Part shown: positions 45,589 to 53,241 of the stretch, piece by piece
How the letters are laid out: every line of letters starts with the position of its first letter
How positions within the stretch are numbered: the stretch's first letter is position 1
Source: Bacteroidales bacterium
Lineage (GTDB): Bacteria; Bacteroidota; Bacteroidia; Bacteroidales; P3
Direction of reading: 5' to 3'
Length of the DNA stretch: 64,000 nt
NCBI GenBank assembly: GCA_017559135.1
Contig: JAFYSZ010000019.1
Span: forward strand, 1-64,000
Translations under genes and position numbers: made by a program
The notes under the pieces: model-generated
The model's database searches: none
Told to the model about the DNA's origin: nothing
Seen by the model: the letters and a program-made list of their open reading frames with translations, nothing else

Positions 45589-46854
45589 ATGAAAAAAATA
45601 ATAGCCCTATCACTGATTCTTTTATTAAGTTTTGGGCTTGCGGCTCAAAGCAAAAGCAAAAAAAAGAAGCCTAAAAAACCTGTGCCTGCCGCTCCCGTTG
45701 AAGTAACCCTTCCTGACAGATGTTCAGATTGCTTTTTCCCTGTTACATTACAAGTAGACGTTCCTTTCGGTCCAACAGAACCGTTAAGAGGCTCAGGTTA
45801 TGTGAACGAAATCCATAGAGATGCTCAAACAAAAAATGTTTTTGAAAGCGAGCATAACTCTATTTGGTATTTTTTAACAATACCTTATGACGGAAAATTA
45901 TTGATTGACATAACGCCAAAGAGTTTTTCTGATGATTATGACTTTATTGTTTACAAATATACCGACAAATATTTTTGTAATCGCGTAGAAAGAAACAGAG
46001 TAAAACCTATTCGTAGTGTACAATCGGTTGCAAACACAACATTAAAAGGAAAAACAGGACTTTCTTTAAAGAGTACTACCGCTCACATCACAAAAGAATC
46101 TGACGAAGCATACGGAAAGTACTTAGATGTAAAAGCAGGCGAAAGTTACGTCATTGTAGTAGATAATTTAAATGATGGAGGATTAGGACATACCATACTT
46201 TGCGAGGTTTGGACAAACTATTCTCCTCTTATAATCAATCCAATAGACAGTCTATTGCAACAAAGAACAACTGCCAACCTACATGTAAAAGAATTAGAAA
46301 CAGAAAGAGTTGTAATAAACAAACAAAACGCAGGCTCAACCAAGATAAAACTTTTACCAGATAAGACTTACGAAATTTCTTTGAACAAAGAAGGATTTTT
46401 TAACTACACAAGAAAAATCTCTCACGCACAAGCAATAGGCAAAGACACTATTCTTTCGGCTCGACTTGTACAAATAAAAGCAGGATCTCCTCTTCCAATA
46501 AACGGAGACTTATATTTTGACAACAATGATAACGGAGAATTATTCTTAATGCAAGAATGTTTTCCTGCTTTACAAGAGGTAGTTCAAGCATTGACTCAAT
46601 ACCCTCAAATAAACGTTAATATAATAGGACGAATTATGACCGAAGGGTTAAATGTTAAGAAAGACAACGAAATTACCAAAGCAAGAGCCGAAGCAATCAA
46701 GAAATACTTAGTTTCGCAAGGCATTGCAGAAAGCAGAATCACTACAAGAGGAAGTTCGATTAAAGAATTAGAGGAGCAAATCAAAGAACAATCAAAATCA
46801 AGAAATAAAACACTTAATCCTCCTTGCGAAATACGAATTGCAAATAAAAAGTAA
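45589..46854 (+). CDS. OmpA-family outer-membrane/peptidoglycan-binding protein
   Basis: 421 residues. Signal peptide (IIALSLILLLSFGLAAQ), a Lys/Pro-rich linker (KSKKKKPKKPVPAAP), a middle beta domain with PEGA-like strands (GSTKIKLLPDKTYEISLNKE), and a C-terminal OmpA domain (LYFDNNDNGEL, EITKARAEAIKKYLVSQGI, RITTRGSS). It is likely anchored to the outer membrane and binds peptidoglycan. A terminator follows. Confidence 0.87.
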   Translation: MKKIIALSLILLLSFGLAAQSKSKKKKPKKPVPAAPVEVTLPDRCSDCFFPVTLQVDVPFGPTEPLRGSGYVNEIHRDAQTKNVFESEHNSIWYFLTIPYDGKLLIDITPKSFSDDYDFIVYKYTDKYFCNRVERNRVKPIRSVQSVANTTLKGKTGLSLKSTTAHITKESDEAYGKYLDVKAGESYVIVVDNLNDGGLGHTILCEVWTNYSPLIINPIDSLLQQRTTANLHVKELETERVVINKQNAGSTKIKLLPDKTYEISLNKEGFFNYTRKISHAQAIGKDTILSARLVQIKAGSPLPINGDLYFDNNDNGELFLMQECFPALQEVVQALTQYPQINVNIIGRIMTEGLNVKKDNEITKARAEAIKKYLVSQGIAESRITTRGSSIKELEEQIKEQSKSRNKTLNPPCEIRIANKK

Positions 46855-46861
46855 AACAAAA

Positions 46862-46899
46862 AAATGAAAGAAAACCTAAAAATTTTCTTTCATTTTTTT
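46862..46899 (+). terminator. Terminator of the OmpA-family gene
   Basis: AAATGAAAGAAAA and its complement TTTTCTTTCATTT form a stem, followed by TTTTG and T-rich DNA. The CTTTC at 46887 lies 21 bp before CTTTG at 46908. Confidence 0.65.
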
Positions 46900-46903
46900 G
46901 TTT

Positions 46904-47026
46904 TTTTCTTTGATTTTTTTTGAAAAAGTAAAGACTTTTTTTCTGAGGCTTATTGTACTAAAAAAATATCTCTTAGGTTTGGTAAATCCTTCCTAAGAGA
47001 TATTTTGTTTTTTCTTTGTTTTATTT
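46904..47026. repeat. Dispersed intergenic hairpin element, copy 1
   Basis: About 121 bp nearly identical to 47981-48102; I see only a one-base length change plus one substitution in a T run, and one C/T change. It is bounded by TTTCTTTGATTTT and TTTCTTTGTTTTA motifs. It contains a 15-bp perfect stem (46963-46977 with 46992-47006) followed, on the minus strand, by T residues, so it probably terminates the gene at 47035-47817. Confidence 0.9.
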
Positions 47027-47034
47027 TTTTGTTT

Positions 47035-47817
47035 CTATCTTTTAGGCGAATAGGTCAAGGACAATCCTAAATAATTTCCTGTTAAATAATAATTTCCATA
47101 AAATTCAGAATCCTTGAACTTAAACCAAAATTCACTTTCGTTTAAATAAGGAATAGATATGTTTGCAATAAGGTTCAAACCAAACATTCCGATAGAAGTA
47201 TTATAAGAGGTACCAACTGAAAACATAAGATTTGGGAAAAGATTAAACTTATTGCCATCGCCATGTACAGAAAACAACATACTATACTGCATAAAAGGAT
47301 TTATATCTGAATAACTATCATATACATATCCGTCATAGTAGGAAAATCTCATTCCTCCTTTTAAATTATAGAACCAATTTTCGTTGTTAGCAATAGTGTT
47401 TCTGTATTGAACAGCAAAAGAAATAAATGGACTATAGCATGTGTTTCTGAAAAGTGAAGATTCGCTCGCACGAGTTACCTCTAAACCTTTTTCAGATTCA
47501 TTTATGTATAACACAGGCTTTAAATCCAATCCTGCCGACAAAACATAAGATAATTTATTTGCACGATTAAAGGTATAATCTACTCCAATGCCTCCTAAAA
47601 TCGCAGAACTATTTTCTGGACAATACACAATATCACCATAACTTCCTCCTATGCTATGAATATTTGTTAAAAAACCCTTTTGATAAACACTACCTTCAAG
47701 ACTTACACTCCAAGGAGAAACTTTTTCTAATTGAGGAAAATCAACCTCTTTTTGTGCAATTGCATTAAGACAACCAAGAATCAAAATCGCAATTACAATA
47801 ATTTGTTTTTTATTCAT
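47035..47817 (-). CDS. Outer-membrane barrel-like protein (260 aa)
   Basis: Signal peptide at about 1-21 (IIVIAILILGCLNAIAQ). The mature protein shows alternating aromatic/Gly strands (SVSLEGSVYQKGFLTNI, YNLKGGMRFSYYDGYVY, LGLSLTYSPKR), typical of an outer-membrane barrel. No known family is recognised. Its stop codon overlaps the CTATC that follows CTTTG (47014) by exactly 21 bp. Confidence 0.78.
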   Translation of the reverse strand: MNKKQIIVIAILILGCLNAIAQKEVDFPQLEKVSPWSVSLEGSVYQKGFLTNIHSIGGSYGDIVYCPENSSAILGGIGVDYTFNRANKLSYVLSAGLDLKPVLYINESEKGLEVTRASESSLFRNTCYSPFISFAVQYRNTIANNENWFYNLKGGMRFSYYDGYVYDSYSDINPFMQYSMLFSVHGDGNKFNLFPNLMFSVGTSYNTSIGMFGLNLIANISIPYLNESEFWFKFKDSEFYGNYYLTGNYLGLSLTYSPKR

Positions 47818-47980
47818 AAGATTTAATTTTTAAAATTTTACTATTTTCTTCTTTTTACCTACAAACGTCAGTTAGGTTTTTATATTGTTTTTAATTTTAT
47901 TATTCTACTCCTATATTTTTCTTTAATAGAAAGTAAATCAAGAAAATAGAATTACGAAAAAAGTCTTTGTTTTTTTAATT

Positions 47981-48102
47981 TTTTCTTTGATTTTTTTTGA
48001 AAAAGTAAAGACTTTTTTTTGAGGCTTATTGTACTAAAAAAATATCTCTTAGGTTTGGTAAATTCTTCCTAAGAGATATTTTGTTTTTTCTTTGTTTTAT
48101 TT
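47981..48102. repeat. Dispersed intergenic hairpin element, copy 2
   Basis: Second copy of the element at 46904-47026, again just downstream of a minus-strand barrel gene. The stem is at 48039-48053 with 48068-48082. The rest of the 47818-48124 gap is AT-rich; a small dyad ACCTA...TAGGT is at about 47858-47878, and no gene is seen. Confidence 0.9.
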
Positions 48103-48124
48103 CAAATATCTTTCTTCTCTTTCT

Positions 48125-48829
48125 TTAAAAGAATATAGAAACTCCGAACATAAGGCGATTTATTCCTTCATCAAAGCTATTAGAGAAATCATGACCAATA
48201 ACTGAATGAACATATTTGTAATTTGTATTTCCTAATAAAGGTAAGAAATAAGATACATTTAATTGGAATCTATGTTTTGCTTTGATTTCTATTCCTGCTC
48301 TTAGTGCAAAATCAAGTGTTAATGGATTTTCAAAACTTAAATATTCTGTGTTAGAAATAACTGTATTGTATTCTGGAAGAGGTGTTTCAATATGATGTAG
48401 TTCTTTTTCTTTTGTTAAGTAGAATGAGGCATTTGCTCCTGCTGCTGCAAGAAAATTAACGTTTTGTGTAATTGGTAATCTATAGTTTACAAGTATTGGA
48501 AGGCTTAATGTATGAATAGAGTAATTGTCTTCTATACTTGTTATTGGGTTATTAATAGTTAATAAATGATTTGTATATCCTGGCTCTGCTGTTAATGAAA
48601 AGGTATTCTTCTTGTTTAGCATGTATTCGTATTTGAATGCAATATCAAATGCAACTGCACTTTTCAAATCGGTAACACCACGATCTATTACTTCAACATA
48701 GTCTTTTCCCATTGGAAAACTTCCAAAATCTAAGCTAAGACCGAAATTGTGTTTTTTCAAATCTTCTTGTTGTGCAAACATTGTACAACACAACATAATT
48801 CCTATAAGTGTTAAAAATGTTTTTTTCAT
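48125..48829 (-). CDS. Outer-membrane beta-barrel protein (234 aa), PorT-like fold
   Basis: Signal peptide at 1-19 (FLTLIGIMLCCTMFAQ). Strand pattern FGLSLDFGSFPMG, FDIAFKYEYML, LPILVNYRLPI, GINRLMFGVSIFF, ending in a terminal Phe as in outer-membrane barrels. It is not similar enough to the 47035 gene to be a recent duplicate. It is 19 nt downstream of the lipoprotein gene and probably shares its transcript. Confidence 0.82.
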   Translation of the reverse strand: MKKTFLTLIGIMLCCTMFAQQEDLKKHNFGLSLDFGSFPMGKDYVEVIDRGVTDLKSAVAFDIAFKYEYMLNKKNTFSLTAEPGYTNHLLTINNPITSIEDNYSIHTLSLPILVNYRLPITQNVNFLAAAGANASFYLTKEKELHHIETPLPEYNTVISNTEYLSFENPLTLDFALRAGIEIKAKHRFQLNVSYFLPLLGNTNYKYVHSVIGHDFSNSFDEGINRLMFGVSIFF

Positions 48830-48848
48830 ACTTTTTGTTTGTTTTTTA

Positions 48849-49955
48849 TTAATAATTCATGTCAAACTCTATTGATCTACTATTATTGCATTTTACATAA
48901 ATATGATTTTGAACTCCTCCACTTAATCTTGGTAAGTTTTCATAATTGTTATAGTGAGTTATCTTATTATCCCAATTACAATAATCCTCATCATATACTC
49001 CAACTAAATGTCCTGTTGGGGCTGCCACATGAGGATATTTAACACAAGATCGTATATTTGAAAATTCAACTCCTTTATCCCTATTCCAAGAATGCATTCC
49101 TATATCTTGTATTCCAAAATCATTTACTCTAAATCCTTGTACTGTATTTCCTGAAAATCTCCAATAGTGCTCTATCTTTTTTGCTCTATGTCCTATATAA
49201 AAAGCAGCAAATGCTTTTTTTGCAACTTTTATTTCTGTAACGAATGATGTTGCGTATAAATTGTCTGCTGCTTCAATTTGTGTAAATCGATTATTTAATA
49301 CTACTTTAAATGTTCCATTTGTTTTGTACGCTGATTTTACTACGTCTTTTTCTGTAAAATTTTTGTAAACTTTTATTTTTAACGTTGTATCACTATCATT
49401 TAGCCTATCTAAATAAGGAATCTTATTTTCGTCCCCGTCTTCTATTATTTTTGTTTCATTTTTCTTGAATTGATATATTTTACCGTCTACTTTAACTATT
49501 GATTTCCTATTCAAAACTTTTGTATAGTTTGGATTTGCGTTTGGTAATTCAAGTAATCCTCCTCCTTCTAATGTATCTATTATAAGTATGTCTGAGTACA
49601 TATCGTGTATTGCTGATGTTATTCTTGGCATTTTAGAGAGTTCTTCTACTGTTAAATTTTCGTAGGGTTTTAGTAATTCTTCTTCTGCAAGTGTTATTTC
49701 TTCGTAAATCCTATCTATGGAAACGAATCCTTTGCTTTCTTCTTCTTTTATTTGTTCTTCATAAGTCATTTCAGATATTTCTTCGACTTTTTTCTCTAAT
49801 TCTTCAAATGAGGCAAAGGTCAAAAAATTATCTGTTGATAGTTGTGTGATTGTTTTTTTGCCAACAAATTCGTCTGTTTCATAATTTGTTTCTTCACATG
49901 CCACAAATAGCAACATAAGCATTAATAATGCTAAACGTTTTACTATTCTTTTCAT
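48849..49955 (-). CDS. Lipoprotein of unknown function (368 aa)
   Basis: Lipobox LLFVACEE places the lipidated Cys at about 20. Acidic helical N-terminal half (FEELEKKVEEISEMTYEEQIKEEE) and a Trp/Tyr/His-rich C-terminal half (HYWRFSGNTVQGF, DYCNWDNKITHYNNYEN). It vaguely recalls DUF4848-like lipoproteins; not secure. It heads a two-gene unit with the barrel protein, so the pair could form an outer-membrane complex. Confidence 0.82.
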   Translation of the reverse strand: MKRIVKRLALLMLMLLFVACEETNYETDEFVGKKTITQLSTDNFLTFASFEELEKKVEEISEMTYEEQIKEEESKGFVSIDRIYEEITLAEEELLKPYENLTVEELSKMPRITSAIHDMYSDILIIDTLEGGGLLELPNANPNYTKVLNRKSIVKVDGKIYQFKKNETKIIEDGDENKIPYLDRLNDSDTTLKIKVYKNFTEKDVVKSAYKTNGTFKVVLNNRFTQIEAADNLYATSFVTEIKVAKKAFAAFYIGHRAKKIEHYWRFSGNTVQGFRVNDFGIQDIGMHSWNRDKGVEFSNIRSCVKYPHVAAPTGHLVGVYDEDYCNWDNKITHYNNYENLPRLSGGVQNHIYVKCNNSRSIEFDMNY

Positions 49956-50119
49956 TGTTCTTTAAATTTTATTACTTGTTAATTCTACTCCTATTCTTTT
50001 AGTTCTACAATTCCACAAAAGCGATAGGAGTTAATAATTACTTTTGCGAAGTTGTGCTTGTTTTCATCATTGTTTCTTTTTGTTTTTGGCACCAAAATTT
50101 TAGCTTGAAATTTCGTTTG

Positions 50120-50127
50120 CAAAAATA
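50120..50127 (-). promoter_or_regulatory. Possible -7 box upstream of the lipoprotein gene
   Basis: TATTTTTG on the minus strand, 165 nt upstream of the ATG at 49955, which would imply a long leader. The 49956-50119 stretch otherwise holds only a weak antisense ORF that I do not support. Confidence 0.3.
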
Positions 50128-50166
50128 TAGTAAAAAAATTGTATTTTTTTGACATTTCCCAATGAC

Positions 50167-50228
50167 TTTTTTTCATTTTATTATGTGTTTTATCATTTTA
50201 CGAGGTTTTTTTTTCATTTTATTATATG
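50167..50228. repeat. Direct repeats upstream of the AraC gene
   Basis: TTTTTTTCATTTTATTATGTG (50167-50187) recurs as TTTTTTTCATTTTATTATATG (50208-50228), 41 bp apart, with an intermediate TCATTTTA at 50193. The CATTTTA cores start at 50174, 50194 and 50215, a 20/21-bp step similar to the other ladders. Possible regulator sites or another ladder variant. Confidence 0.7.
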
Positions 50229-50256
50229 CTTTAAGTATTGAGAACGTTTTTTTGTT

Positions 50257-50264
50257 TATATTTG
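50257..50264 (+). promoter_or_regulatory. -7 box of the AraC gene
   Basis: TATATTTG, 27 nt before the ATG at 50292. A TTG at 50238-50240 is only 16 nt upstream, shorter than usual. Confidence 0.5.
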
Positions 50265-50291
50265 CAATAGTTTAATTTCAACAAATTCGTT

Positions 50292-51155
50292 ATGATTAGA
50301 AAGACTCCTATTTTTGATTGGGAAAAAGTATTTGATGAAACAAAGGAAGAATGTAAAATTGGTTACGATTTCTTAACATCAAATGATATTAACATACTTT
50401 ACAATAAAGAAAAACGCCTGCAAACTAATTATTATATAGATGTTTTTATTAACAAAGGGAATATCGTTATTGAAATTGATATGAAAGAATACCTTCTTGA
50501 TTCCCCTTCTTCTATACTTATACAACCGGGTAATTCTTTTCAGATTATATCTTTTAGTTCTGATTTATCCATTAACATATTCGTTGCATCTCAACATATC
50601 AGAAATCATTTCTTAGATAGTTTTGGAACAAGTGTCTCTTTGCATAATAGTATCAGATTAAAGTGTTATTCTCATTTTAACAAAAAAGAGGCTGATGTTA
50701 TGATGCATTTTGTAAATGAATTAAATGAAGTTATTGCTGAGACTGACAATCCTTTTCGCTTAAATGTTGTTCAGCATTTGAATACTGCTTATTATTATCG
50801 CTATTTCTATTCTTTGTTTTCTAATTTGAAGACAAATAGCAATAATATTAGCGATAGATTCTTTCAATTATTAGAGGAAAATTTCATTAACAAGCAAGAT
50901 GTAGAATTTTATGCTAATTGTTTTTCTCTTTCAAAGGGTTATTTTGAGACTACGATAAAAAACGCAACGGGACGCTCTTTTAAATCTTGGCTTGATGAAA
51001 AATTAATCTCGGAAGCGAAACGATTATTAACTGAAAGCGAAAATTCAATTGATTATGTTGCAGAGTTTTTAGGTTTTAATTCGCAAAGTAATTTTAGTAG
51101 ATTTTTTAAACGTATGACAAACCTTTCGCCTATTGAATTTAGAAAAGGTAAATAA
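50292..51155 (+). CDS. AraC-family transcriptional regulator
   Basis: 287 residues. The N-terminal sensor half resembles the cupin-like part of AraC proteins (YLLDSPSSILIQPGNSFQII). The C-terminal about 95 residues contain the two helix-turn-helix motifs: YANCFSLSKGYFETTIKNAT and VAEFLGFNSQSNFSRFFKR followed by LSPIEFRKGK. It stands alone, so its targets are unknown; the direct repeats in front of it could be autoregulatory sites (inference). Confidence 0.93.
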   Translation: MIRKTPIFDWEKVFDETKEECKIGYDFLTSNDINILYNKEKRLQTNYYIDVFINKGNIVIEIDMKEYLLDSPSSILIQPGNSFQIISFSSDLSINIFVASQHIRNHFLDSFGTSVSLHNSIRLKCYSHFNKKEADVMMHFVNELNEVIAETDNPFRLNVVQHLNTAYYYRYFYSLFSNLKTNSNNISDRFFQLLEENFINKQDVEFYANCFSLSKGYFETTIKNATGRSFKSWLDEKLISEAKRLLTESENSIDYVAEFLGFNSQSNFSRFFKRMTNLSPIEFRKGK

Positions 51156-51187
51156 TAAATTAGAACTATAAATTACGTTTTTTATTT

Positions 51188-51255
51188 CTTTGATTTTTAA
51201 AAAAAAGTCTTTGAAAAAAAATTTTTTTTCAAAGACTTTTTTGTTTTTTTCTTTG
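51188..51255. repeat. 21-bp ladder with perfect 42-bp palindrome; bidirectional terminator (L9)
   Basis: Pentamers start at 51188 (CTTTG), 51209 (CTTTG), 51230 (CAAAG) and 51251 (CTTTG), exactly 21 bp apart. Positions 51201-51242 are a perfect palindrome of 21-bp arms without loop (AAGTCTTTG core). Lying between convergent genes, it should terminate both. Confidence 0.88.
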
Positions 51256-51274
51256 TTTTATTTTTAGAAGTATT

Positions 51275-51829
51275 TTACTTCTTAAAATATCTGTTGTAAA
51301 GGCCTTCAAATCCTTTACCATGACGTGCTTCGTCTTTTGCCATTTCGTGTACAGTATCGTGAATAGCATCTAAATCTTGTGCTTTTGCATTTTTTGCTAT
51401 ACGATACTTGTCAGAACATGCGCCTGCTTCTGCTGCCATTCTTTTTTCTAAGTTTGTTTTTGTATCCCAAACAACATCTCCTAATAGTTCTGCAAATTTT
51501 GCTGCGTGTTCTGCTTCTTCCCATGCGTAACGTTTGAACGCTTCTGCTATTTCAGGATAGCCTTCTCTATCAGCTTGACGGCTCATTGCAAGATACATTC
51601 CAACTTCTGTGCATTCGCCATTGAAATGTGCATTCAAATCTTTTATCATTTCTTCGTCTAAGCCTTTTGCAACGCCTATTATATGTTCTGTTTCAAATTG
51701 TAATGCTTCTGTATTTTGTTCTAATTCTTTGAATTTAGAAGCAGGTACTTTACATTGTGGGCATGCTTCTGGTGGGTTAGCTCCTTCGTGTACGTATCCA
51801 CATACTGTACAAATCCATTTCTTTTGCAT
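51275..51829 (-). CDS. Rubrerythrin with N-terminal rubredoxin domain (reverse type)
   Basis: 184 residues. The rubredoxin iron site is at the N-terminus: CTVCGY (Cys 7 and 10) and CPQCK (about 23-26). The diiron ferritin-like domain follows with [33 protein letters not shown] and [14 protein letters not shown]. Classical rubrerythrin has the opposite order. It reduces hydrogen peroxide with electrons from NADH or rubredoxin pathways and fits an anaerobe. Monocistronic. Confidence 0.95.
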   Translation of the reverse strand: MQKKWICTVCGYVHEGANPPEACPQCKVPASKFKELEQNTEALQFETEHIIGVAKGLDEEMIKDLNAHFNGECTEVGMYLAMSRQADREGYPEIAEAFKRYAWEEAEHAAKFAELLGDVVWDTKTNLEKRMAAEAGACSDKYRIAKNAKAQDLDAIHDTVHEMAKDEARHGKGFEGLYNRYFKK

Positions 51830-51868
51830 AATCTTATGTTTTTTTAGTTTAACTTAATTTTATTAATG

Positions 51869-51876
51869 CAAATTTA
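51869..51876 (-). promoter_or_regulatory. -7 box of the rubrerythrin gene
   Basis: TAAATTTG on the minus strand, 39 nt upstream of the ATG at 51829. Confidence 0.5.
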
Positions 51877-51961
51877 ATTGCTTTTTTAATATTAAACTAT
51901 TTTTTCTATGAAATATTTTTCTAAATCATATATTTTTTTGGGAAAATGGAAATAAAAAAAA

Positions 51962-51984
51962 GGTGATTGAATGAATCAATCACC
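51962..51984 (-). terminator. Terminator of tRNA-Arg
   Basis: GGTGATTGA (51962-51970) pairs perfectly with TCAATCACC (51976-51984); on the minus strand a T run follows. It starts 4 nt after the tRNA. Confidence 0.8.
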
Positions 51985-51988
51985 TTTG

Positions 51989-52062
51989 TGACCACGGCAG
52001 GATTCAAACCTGCAACCTCCTGAGCCGTAATCAGGGACTCTATTCAGTTAAGCTACGTGGCC
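51989..52062 (-). tRNA. tRNA-Arg (ACG)
   Basis: 74-nt cloverleaf: acceptor GGCCACG/CGTGGTC, anticodon arm CCTGA-TTACGGC-TCAGG with anticodon ACG (normally modified to ICG), T-arm GCAGG-TTTGAAT-CCTGC. CCA is not encoded. Confidence 0.92.
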
Positions 52063-52101
52063 GTCATTTTTGCGTGTGCAAAGATATAGCCTTTTTTTTA
52101 A

Positions 52102-52632
52102 CTACCAAAATTTTTCATAGACTTTTTTTCGTATTGTGCTTATTATTTCTTGATATTCATATTCTTTTATTTGCCTTTTTGCGTTTGTCATTATGTGCAT
52201 CGGCAATTCTTTTTCGCCCTTTCTATATGCTGGTTGCGAATACTCATAAGGTAATACTAAAAAGCCTGCTCGTTCATAAAATTGTATGCGTTTTTTTGAA
52301 ATTTCATCTATTGGCAACTCTACTTCTAAGATTATCAATTGATTATCTTGATTTAATTGAGCGAGAATATTGCTTGCTATTTTTTGATTACGCGATTGAA
52401 AATCAATAGCAAAGTGTTCGATATATAAAAACTTTGGAAATTGCCAATAATTCAAAATTCCGACAAATTCATTGTTTTTATAAATCAAATTTAACTCTAA
52501 TAAATCGTTGTTGTAAATCTCAATTAATTTTGAAAAATCACGTCTTTCCTCTATCGGAAAGCATTTTTCGTAAATATTTTTTGAAAATTCTATCTGTTCT
52601 TGATTGTTTTGTAGTTTTTTTACTTGCAACAT
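52102..52632 (-). CDS. GNAT-family N-acetyltransferase
   Basis: 176 residues. The pattern FVGILNYWQFPKFLYIEHFA, then NQKIASNILAQL (acetyl-CoA loop) and IQFYERAGFLVLPYEY matches the GNAT fold. The substrate is unknown. It lies 3 nt after the sigma-factor gene and is likely co-transcribed. Confidence 0.85.
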   Translation of the reverse strand: MLQVKKLQNNQEQIEFSKNIYEKCFPIEERRDFSKLIEIYNNDLLELNLIYKNNEFVGILNYWQFPKFLYIEHFAIDFQSRNQKIASNILAQLNQDNQLIILEVELPIDEISKKRIQFYERAGFLVLPYEYSQPAYRKGEKELPMHIMTNAKRQIKEYEYQEIISTIRKKVYEKFW

Positions 52633-52635
52633 TTT

Positions 52636-53241
52636 CTACAAATCGGTGTTATTTTTTGCAAGATTATACAAAAATTCTCTTGCTCTGAACAATTTTGCCT
52701 TTACAGTCCCTATCGGAAGGTTTAATTCCTTAGAAATTTCCTCGTAAGACTTCTCTTCAAAGTAGCGTTTTTCTATAAGGATTTTGTAATGTGGCTTTAA
52801 TTTTTTTACGATATTGCGTAAAAATTGATGTTTTTGTTCTTCTATTATAGCTTCTTCGGGAGATAGTGATTCGGAAACTATGTTAAACTCAACTGCTTCT
52901 TGGTTTGGATTTGCGAAATAAGAATCTATGGAAATTGTTTGTGCTCTTTTTTTTCTTATATAATCCACACAGTTATTTGTTGCTATGCGAAAAAGCCAAG
53001 TACTAAACGCAAATTCCGGAGTATATTTGTCTATGGATTTAAATGCTTTACCAAATGCTTCTATTGTCAAATCATCTGCATCTGTTGTGCTGTTTGTCAT
53101 CTTTAAAAGCATATAATAAAGTTGTTCTTTATAGAGATCCATAAGCTCAGTATAGGCTTTTTGATCTCCTTTTTCTCTTGCCTTACAGATTAGTTCGTAA
53201 TCCCTTTTTGCTTTCTCGGTTTGGCTGTTTATTATTTCCAT
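52636..53241 (-). CDS. RNA polymerase sigma factor, ECF-like
   Basis: 201 residues. Region 2: LYKEQLYYMLLKMTNSTTDA, DDLTIEAFGKAF, FSTWLFRIATNNCVDYIR; region 4: KILIEKRYFEEKSYEEISKE, LNLPIGTVKAKLFRARE. No anti-sigma factor is next to it. It overlaps the glycosyltransferase gene by 10 nt and precedes the GNAT gene, so the three form one unit. Confidence 0.93.
   Translation of the reverse strand: MEIINSQTEKAKRDYELICKAREKGDQKAYTELMDLYKEQLYYMLLKMTNSTTDADDLTIEAFGKAFKSIDKYTPEFAFSTWLFRIATNNCVDYIRKKRAQTISIDSYFANPNQEAVEFNIVSESLSPEEAIIEEQKHQFLRNIVKKLKPHYKILIEKRYFEEKSYEEISKELNLPIGTVKAKLFRAREFLYNLAKNNTDL

Noticed and set aside
46904..48102. Insertion sequence bounded by the two 121-bp repeats
   Set aside because: The gene between the repeats encodes an exported barrel protein, not a transposase, and the second repeat belongs to the next gene's 3' end.
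49991..50176. 61-codon minus-strand frame upstream of the lipoprotein gene
   Set aside because: No signal, motif or neighbour overlap supports it, and it crosses a likely promoter and the direct repeats.
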